In this document: in pieces, positions 60,983-64,000 of the stretch
Layout of the letters: the number at the start of each line of letters is the position of its first letter
How positions within the stretch are numbered: the first letter of the stretch is position 1
NCBI RefSeq assembly: GCF_004364165.1
Contig: NZ_SOAY01000010.1
Coordinates: 771,098-835,097 of the forward strand
DNA length: 64,000 bases
Reading direction: 5' to 3'
From: Maribacter spongiicola
Lineage (GTDB): Bacteria; Bacteroidota; Bacteroidia; Flavobacteriales; Flavobacteriaceae
The notes under the pieces: generated by a model
Database searches by the model: none
Told to the model about the DNA's origin: nothing
What the model saw: only the letters and a program-made list of their open reading frames with translations
Position numbers and translations under genes: made by a program

Positions 60983-63423
60983 TACAATATATTTTGGAGT
61001 GCATCGCCTTTCAACTTCTATTCTTGGTTATTTATGACTTTTTTCTAAAGAAGGAAACTTTTTTTCAATGGAATAGGGTGTATTTAATTGGAACCTTTGG
61101 ATTGTCTTTGATTTTACCTTGGGTAAAAATAGAAGCTTTTAAACAGCAAGTACCACAGACCTTTGCGCAATACCCAGAGTATTTATGGGGATTACAAAAT
61201 ACAGATGTAGTAGTACAGGTTCAAGAGTCATCGGGCTGGAATGTTACTTGGCAAGAAGGAGTGCTGTATGGTGGAATGCTTGTTGCAATGGTGCTATTCG
61301 TATTAAAAATTAGACAATTATATCTATTAAGAAAGAGTGGCGAAAAGATTTCTTACCCTTTGTTTACCCAAATTGTTATAACAAATAGCAATATTGCTTT
61401 TTCATTCTTTAAATCCATTTTTATTGGAGATAAAGTATTGACGATGAAACATGATACCATAATAGCTCATGAATTGGTACATATAAAACAAAGGCATACG
61501 TACGACTTGTTATTCTTTGAGTTTATGAGAATTGTAGGTTGGTTTAATCCGTTAGTGTACGTATATCAAAATCGTATTTCAGAATTACATGAATTTATTG
61601 CCGATGCTCAAGTATCAAAAGAGCATAAAACGGATCATTATGAGCAGTTATTGGCTCAGGTTTTTCAGACCGAACATATATCATTCATCAATCAATTTTT
61701 TACACAATCATTAATCAAAAAACGAATAATCATGTTACAAAAATCAAAATCAAGAAAAATTTGGCAGTTGAAGTATTTGCTTCTTGTGCCAATGGTATTG
61801 GGAATGCTGCTATATACTAGTTGTAAAATGAATAAGACCACAACTGATAGTCAAGTAATCAATGAAAATGATGAGCTTTTAATTTCAGAAATAAAGGATG
61901 AAATTAAAGTGAATAATTTGGATATTAATTACTTATATACTTCTGGATTAGCGGAAAAATATGAGGATATTGACCAAGAAATTAACAAACAAGAATTTTT
62001 TCTATATAAAGTCTTGCAAAATGAAGTCATGGAAAAGGTATTTAAAGGTTATATTAAAGAAAACCCGGGTGAAAACATTGAGTTAGCAACGTTACAGCCA
62101 CCTTCTACTGATGGATATAATAGTTTTATAGGTCAAAGAAAAGCTTATAATTTAATAGATAATGACCTAAAATCATCGGTTAAAGCATTCGGAAAGGATA
62201 TTACTTTTTATGATAACAGTTTAGGGGCTTATCCATCAGATTTTCTAAAATATAAAGTAAATAATACATCGAAGCTTAGTTCAAATGAATTACAAAAATT
62301 CAATGAATTGTTAGTTAGTTTAGAAAATGAACCTGATTATTTAACGAATATTATTCTTTCTGATGACACAAATGTTTTTTTAATAAAGACCGATATTAAA
62401 GATTTAAGGGGTAGTATTGAGTCTCGTAGTGTTGAGATTGTAAGCGAAGAAGAATTTGAAGATATGGATAATGTCAATGTTGCTTTTGCAATAGTAGAGG
62501 AAGTCCCAATTTTTCCCGGCTGTGAAGATGCTGCCGATAAACGTGCTTGTTTCAATGAAAAAATGCAGCAGCATATTGGTATGCATTTTAATTATCCACA
62601 AGCTGCCCAAGATGCTAATATAGAAGGGCGAGTAAATACTATGTTCATCATTTCTTCAGAAGGTACTATTGAAAATATTAAAATGCGTGGTCCGGATAAG
62701 CTATTAGAAGATGAAGTGGCTCGTATCATAAAAAGTTTACCAAAGATGATTTCTGGTAAACAATCTGGTAAAGCTGTAAATGTTCCTTTTTCTATTCCTA
62801 TTCAATTCAAATTAGATGATAGTGATAGTTCTATAATAGATGAAAAAACATACATGAATGAAGATGATGTTCCTTTCGCTGTAGTTGATGAGGTTCCGAT
62901 TTTTCCTGGTTGTGAAGATGCAGATGATAAACGTGCTTGCTTTAATGAAAAAATGCAACAACATATTGGTAAACATTTTAATTATCCAAAAGCAGCTAGA
63001 GATGCGAATATAGAGGGTAGAGTTAGTGCTATGTTTTTAATTACTTCAGAAGGCGCTATTGAAAATATTAAAATGCGTGGTCCAGATAAGTTGTTAGAAG
63101 ATGAGGTGGAACGCATAATTAAAAGGTTGCCAAAGATGATTCCTGGTAAGCAATCTGGTAAAGTAGTAAATGTTCCTTTTTCTATTCCTGTTAATTTTAA
63201 ATTACAAGAAGGTAGTACAGTCAACATGGTTTCTGAAATTTCGAAAGAAAGTGAAGTGGAACCCATGTACTATGTTAATGATAGAAAAATCACTAAACTA
63301 GAAATGGAAGCTATTGATCCAAATACTATAGAAAGTATTTTTATTCTTAAAGACCAAAAAGCAATAGATAAATATGGTGAAGAAGGTAGAAATGGAGTAG
63401 TTGAAATAAAAATTAAAAAGTAA
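60979..63423 (+). CDS. BlaR1-type M56 metallopeptidase with two TonB C-terminal domains
   Basis: This 814-residue inner-membrane protein has N-terminal helices at about 5-25, 35-50 and 95-115. The zinc protease site is HELVHIKQRH (His164, Glu165, His168), followed by HEFIAD with Glu205. A fourth helix lies at about 265-285. The periplasmic part contains two TonB C-terminal domains at about 506-612 and 637-743; both contain VPIFPGCEDA, FNYP-A and SEG-IENIKMRGPDKLLEDE. The last 50 residues (ITKLEMEAIDPNTIESIFIL, GEEGRNGVVEIKI) resemble a TonB-receptor plug edge. It probably senses an envelope signal and cleaves the BlaI repressor; no beta-lactam-binding domain is visible. Confidence 0.92.
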   Translation: MIQYILECIAFQLLFLVIYDFFLKKETFFQWNRVYLIGTFGLSLILPWVKIEAFKQQVPQTFAQYPEYLWGLQNTDVVVQVQESSGWNVTWQEGVLYGGMLVAMVLFVLKIRQLYLLRKSGEKISYPLFTQIVITNSNIAFSFFKSIFIGDKVLTMKHDTIIAHELVHIKQRHTYDLLFFEFMRIVGWFNPLVYVYQNRISELHEFIADAQVSKEHKTDHYEQLLAQVFQTEHISFINQFFTQSLIKKRIIMLQKSKSRKIWQLKYLLLVPMVLGMLLYTSCKMNKTTTDSQVINENDELLISEIKDEIKVNNLDINYLYTSGLAEKYEDIDQEINKQEFFLYKVLQNEVMEKVFKGYIKENPGENIELATLQPPSTDGYNSFIGQRKAYNLIDNDLKSSVKAFGKDITFYDNSLGAYPSDFLKYKVNNTSKLSSNELQKFNELLVSLENEPDYLTNIILSDDTNVFLIKTDIKDLRGSIESRSVEIVSEEEFEDMDNVNVAFAIVEEVPIFPGCEDAADKRACFNEKMQQHIGMHFNYPQAAQDANIEGRVNTMFIISSEGTIENIKMRGPDKLLEDEVARIIKSLPKMISGKQSGKAVNVPFSIPIQFKLDDSDSSIIDEKTYMNEDDVPFAVVDEVPIFPGCEDADDKRACFNEKMQQHIGKHFNYPKAARDANIEGRVSAMFLITSEGAIENIKMRGPDKLLEDEVERIIKRLPKMIPGKQSGKVVNVPFSIPVNFKLQEGSTVNMVSEISKESEVEPMYYVNDRKITKLEMEAIDPNTIESIFILKDQKAIDKYGEEGRNGVVEIKIKK

Positions 63424-63455
63424 GCATTCTATTTATAAAAATGTTTTTAGCTTGT

Positions 63456-63486
63456 AAAGCTGAGGTTTATTCCTCGGCTTTACTAT
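63456..63486 (+). terminator. Terminator of the BlaI-M56 operon
   Basis: AAAGCTGAGG and CCTCGGCTTT form a 10-bp stem (one G-U pair) around TTTATT, followed by a T-rich stretch. It lies 33 bp after the M56 stop codon. Confidence 0.85.
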
Positions 63487-63491
63487 TTTGT

Positions 63492-63606
63492 ATGAATTCT
63501 ATAGAAGAAATTAAACTATTATCCTAATGATCATCCGTACTATTATGAAACTGCCAAAAAACGTATTTCTGAGTTAAAGGAAGAAATCCATTTTGCCAAA
63601 TATTAA
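63492..63606 (+). pseudogene. Possible remnant of a small gene
   Basis: An ATG at 63492 opens MNSIEEIKLLS and stops. In another frame, 63511-63606 continues with a plausible C-terminal peptide (NYYPNDHPYYYETAKKRISE, then LKEEIHFAKY and stop). Joined by a one- or two-base shift these would give a 35-40-residue charged peptide. It could be a decayed small gene or chance. Confidence 0.3.
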
Positions 63607-63648
63607 ACTCCTTAAAAAAATCGTAATTTCACTTGTAGAACAGGTGTA

Positions 63649-64000
63649 ATGAAACAAGTTGTGTTTTTTCTTTTAATGATACTTATAAGTTCATGTTCGT
63701 TCTTTGAGTCGAAACAAAAACGAACGCAAGAGCTTATAGATGAGGAATTGCGCCATATGGATTGGAACAGTGTAGATTCTTATCCGTTCTTTTACACTTG
63801 TGATGAAGCGGTTACTAAAGAACAGCAGAAAATTTGCTTTGAAGAAACCTTAATCTCCCATTTTCAAGAAACCTTAAATGATTTTGAATTTACCTTGACC
63901 GATAAAGAAAGTGAAACCGTTGAGGTGATTTTTGTTATTGATACCCTAGGTAAAATACGAGTTGCCGATATTTATAAAAATGAGCTAGTATTAAATCAGA
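63649..64000 (+). CDS. Lipoprotein of unknown function, 3'-truncated by window edge
   Basis: The reading frame is open from the ATG at 63649 to the window end (117 codons). It starts MKQVVFFLLMILISSCSFFE, a lipoprotein signal with Cys16 as the lipidated residue, followed by KQKRTQELIDEELRHMDWNS. The mature part contains CDEAVTKEQQKICFEETL and VEVIFVIDTLGKIRVADIY. The last stretch is like the beta strands of a TonB C-terminal domain, but this is weak. It follows the BlaI-M56 operon and its terminator, so it is a separate unit. Confidence 0.8.
   Translation, partial: MKQVVFFLLMILISSCSFFESKQKRTQELIDEELRHMDWNSVDSYPFFYTCDEAVTKEQQKICFEETLISHFQETLNDFEFTLTDKESETVEVIFVIDTLGKIRVADIYKNELVLNQ

Noticed and set aside
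60979-63423. Beta-lactam resistance operon
   Set aside because: The M56 protein has no penicillin-binding sensor domain and no beta-lactamase gene is present; TonB-C domains replace it.

Overview
The window is chromosomal DNA from a member of the Bacteroidota, most probably a marine Flavobacteriaceae. The evidence is a low-GC composition, a type IX secretion (gliding-type) C-terminal sorting domain, a PorP/SprF protein, a SusC/SusD pair, a DnaE with a fused N-terminal exonuclease, LytS/LytTR regulation, many SPII lipoproteins, and promoters of the Bacteroidota form TTTG-N19-TAnnTTTG (clear ahead of tRNA-Asp and rpsP). I see no phage, plasmid, insertion sequence or CRISPR array.

Layout. 1-3020: 3' end of a large type IX-secreted adhesin with DUF11 repeats, followed by its PorP/SprF partner. 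3040-3600: a tRNA-Asp gene, a frameshifted GIY-YIG gene, and a decayed second copy of the tRNA/terminator unit that carries two related palindromes. 3609-9633: DUF58 protein, thioredoxin and DNA polymerase III alpha, all on the minus strand. 10021-11137: rpsP-rimM. 11327-19052: a tightly coupled five-gene plus-strand operon of planctomycete-type cytochrome/PSD1, DUF1501, NHL-propeller, chitobiase-C-like and DUF2231/cytochrome proteins. 19101-29471: a convergent minus-strand SusC/SusD locus with an FG-GAP/ASPIC-UnbV lipoprotein, a GHL10-type hydrolase and a CBM9-like protein; a LytS/LytTR two-component pair (29850-31645) diverges from it. 31656-33603: tRNA methyltransferase and acyl-CoA dehydrogenase. 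33742-36971: metallophosphoesterase, glycosyltransferase-like protein and GH1 beta-glucosidase. 37210-41099: FdhF/YdeP molybdoenzyme, a small unknown protein and a nucleotidyltransferase. 41243-42595: a GH109-like oxidoreductase. 42599-48619: TonB receptor, small lipoprotein, Tat-exported aminotransferase and AEC permease, with a divergent Lrp/AsnC regulator (49154). 49628-52167: Gfo/Idh oxidoreductase, small membrane exporter and an unknown gene. 52246-52341: a possible structured small RNA. 52351-58275: complete histidine utilisation operon hutHIUG with a divergent LysR gene. 59394-63423: nitroreductase, DUF456 protein, and a BlaI/M56-BlaR1-type pair with a palindrome-rich operator and two TonB C-terminal domains in the M56 protein. 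63649-64000: start of a lipoprotein gene.

How it works together. The 11-31 kb part looks like one nutrient-acquisition region: outer-membrane uptake (SusCD), surface lipoproteins that bind or cleave polymer (FG-GAP, GHL10, CBM9), and a set of exported haem-c/DUF1501 proteins of unknown chemistry. The 42-49 kb part suggests periplasmic amino-acid or amine metabolism under an Lrp-type regulator, and the hut operon breaks histidine down to glutamate and formamide. Five proteins carry twin-arginine signals, so export of folded, cofactor-bearing proteins is a theme of this window. Function calls rest on motif and family recognition by eye; no database search was possible.
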